Source of the DNA: Closterium sp. NIES-65
Lineage: Eukaryota > Streptophyta > Zygnematophyceae > Desmidiales > Closteriaceae
Assembly: GCA_948144175.1 (NCBI GenBank)
Contig: CANXME010002160.1
Span: forward strand, 2,675,501-2,739,500
Direction of reading: 5' to 3'
Length of the DNA: 64,000 bases
The notes below the pieces were generated by a model, which saw only the letters and a list, made by a program, of their open reading frames with translations, searched no databases and was not told the DNA's origin. Both the position numbers and the translations under genes were made by a program. Below, one piece after another: positions 63,501 to 64,000 of this stretch (its first letter is position 1; each line of letters opens with the position of its first letter).

Positions 63501-64000
63501 TTGCCCCATCTCGTGTCCATGCTTGTTGCCCCTGAGGGAGACCCGGATGCTCTAGACATCCCGACCCCACGCTCTTACGCAGAGGCGATGGCCGGTCCCT
63601 ACTCCTCTCAGTGGCAGTCAGCCATGGACGCAGAGATGGCTTCCTAGAAGTCCACAGGCACCTACGTTGACGCTGTTCCCCCTCCTGGGGCGAACATTGT
63701 CAGTGGCATGTGGATCTTCAGGGTGAAGCGGCCGCCGGGTTCTCCGCCTGTCTTCAAGGCGCGCTACGTGGCTCGTGGCTTCAGTCAGCGACAGGGAGTT
63801 GACTTCTTTTAGACCTTCTCCCCGACCCCGAAGATGACCACTCTTCGGGTTCTACTGCACGTCGCTGCTCAGGGTGACTACGAGCTACACTCTCTTGACT
63901 TCAGCACTGCTTTCCTGCAGGGCCGCCTGCACGAGGAGATCTGGCTGCGCCGCCCTCCTGGCTTCACTGGGTCGTTCCCTCCTGGTACCCAGTGGAGCCT
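60558..64000 (+). pseudogene. Copia D, 5'-truncated and decayed relative of copia B (runs off window)
   Basis: Starts within the Gag/protease spacer and follows copia B closely through protease (DSGASRSFF), integrase, linker and part of RT. Damage: TAG at 60878 (CAG in copia B), a one-base T-run insertion at 61845-61850 that shifts the frame in integrase, TAG at 63645 (TGG in copia B), and TAG at about 63810 (CAG in copia B). The Gly/Ala linker (62165-62470) is a 15-bp-unit repeat. No left LTR is present, so the truncation came with or after the insertion. Confidence 0.92.

Overview
The window looks like nuclear DNA of a green (streptophyte-lineage) eukaryote. It holds two recognisable intron-rich plastid-type genes, glutamate-1-semialdehyde aminomutase and a folate-biopterin transporter, plus an intron-rich P-type ATPase, plant-style Ty1/copia and chromodomain Ty3/gypsy elements primed from initiator tRNA-Met, hAT transposons, and long CAG, CA and GC-rich repeats. 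A zygnematophyte alga such as Closterium is my best guess. That is an inference from style, not a database match.

Layout. 1-8107 (minus): a P-type ATPase-like gene with nine in-frame exons; its 3' end lies beyond the left edge. 8507-22844: one old gypsy chromovirus (minus) opened by nested insertions: a 738-bp non-autonomous hAT (9217-9954), a 7.7-kb hAT-like element (9981-17652) that carries a decayed copia, two solo LTRs and a TRIM, and a second TRIM (18753-19127). 22850-24320: spacer with GC-rich and 60-bp tandem repeats. 24329-28456: a 4.1-kb hAT element with a five-exon, broken transposase. 29256-36418: a full-length copia (A, plus strand) with 110-bp LTRs and an intact 1,984-codon gag-pol. 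36595-43818 (minus): folate-biopterin transporter gene, eight exons. 44749-48142 (plus): GSA aminomutase, eight exons, divergent from the transporter across about 930 bp. 48742-64000: copia C, interrupted in gag by the young intact copia B (49994-57370, minus) and fused in RT to the 5'-truncated, decayed copia D, which runs off the right edge.

Main discovery. Nine short palindromes of the form TTTTGAG-NNNN-CTCAAAA occur in the introns and exon edges of the ATPase and transporter genes and were not seen in the transposons or the GSA gene. At least five sit exactly between two direct copies of the local sequence, from about 15 to about 125 bp long, as if a palindromic insert made variable-length target duplications. 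Several of these duplications copy a splice junction, so the genes carry spare acceptors, spare donors and truncated exon copies. The ATPase also departs from the P-type consensus at several catalytic motifs while keeping a fully in-frame exon chain.

Exon boundaries were placed by hand from GT-AG sites, reading phase and family similarity. No alignment or search was run.
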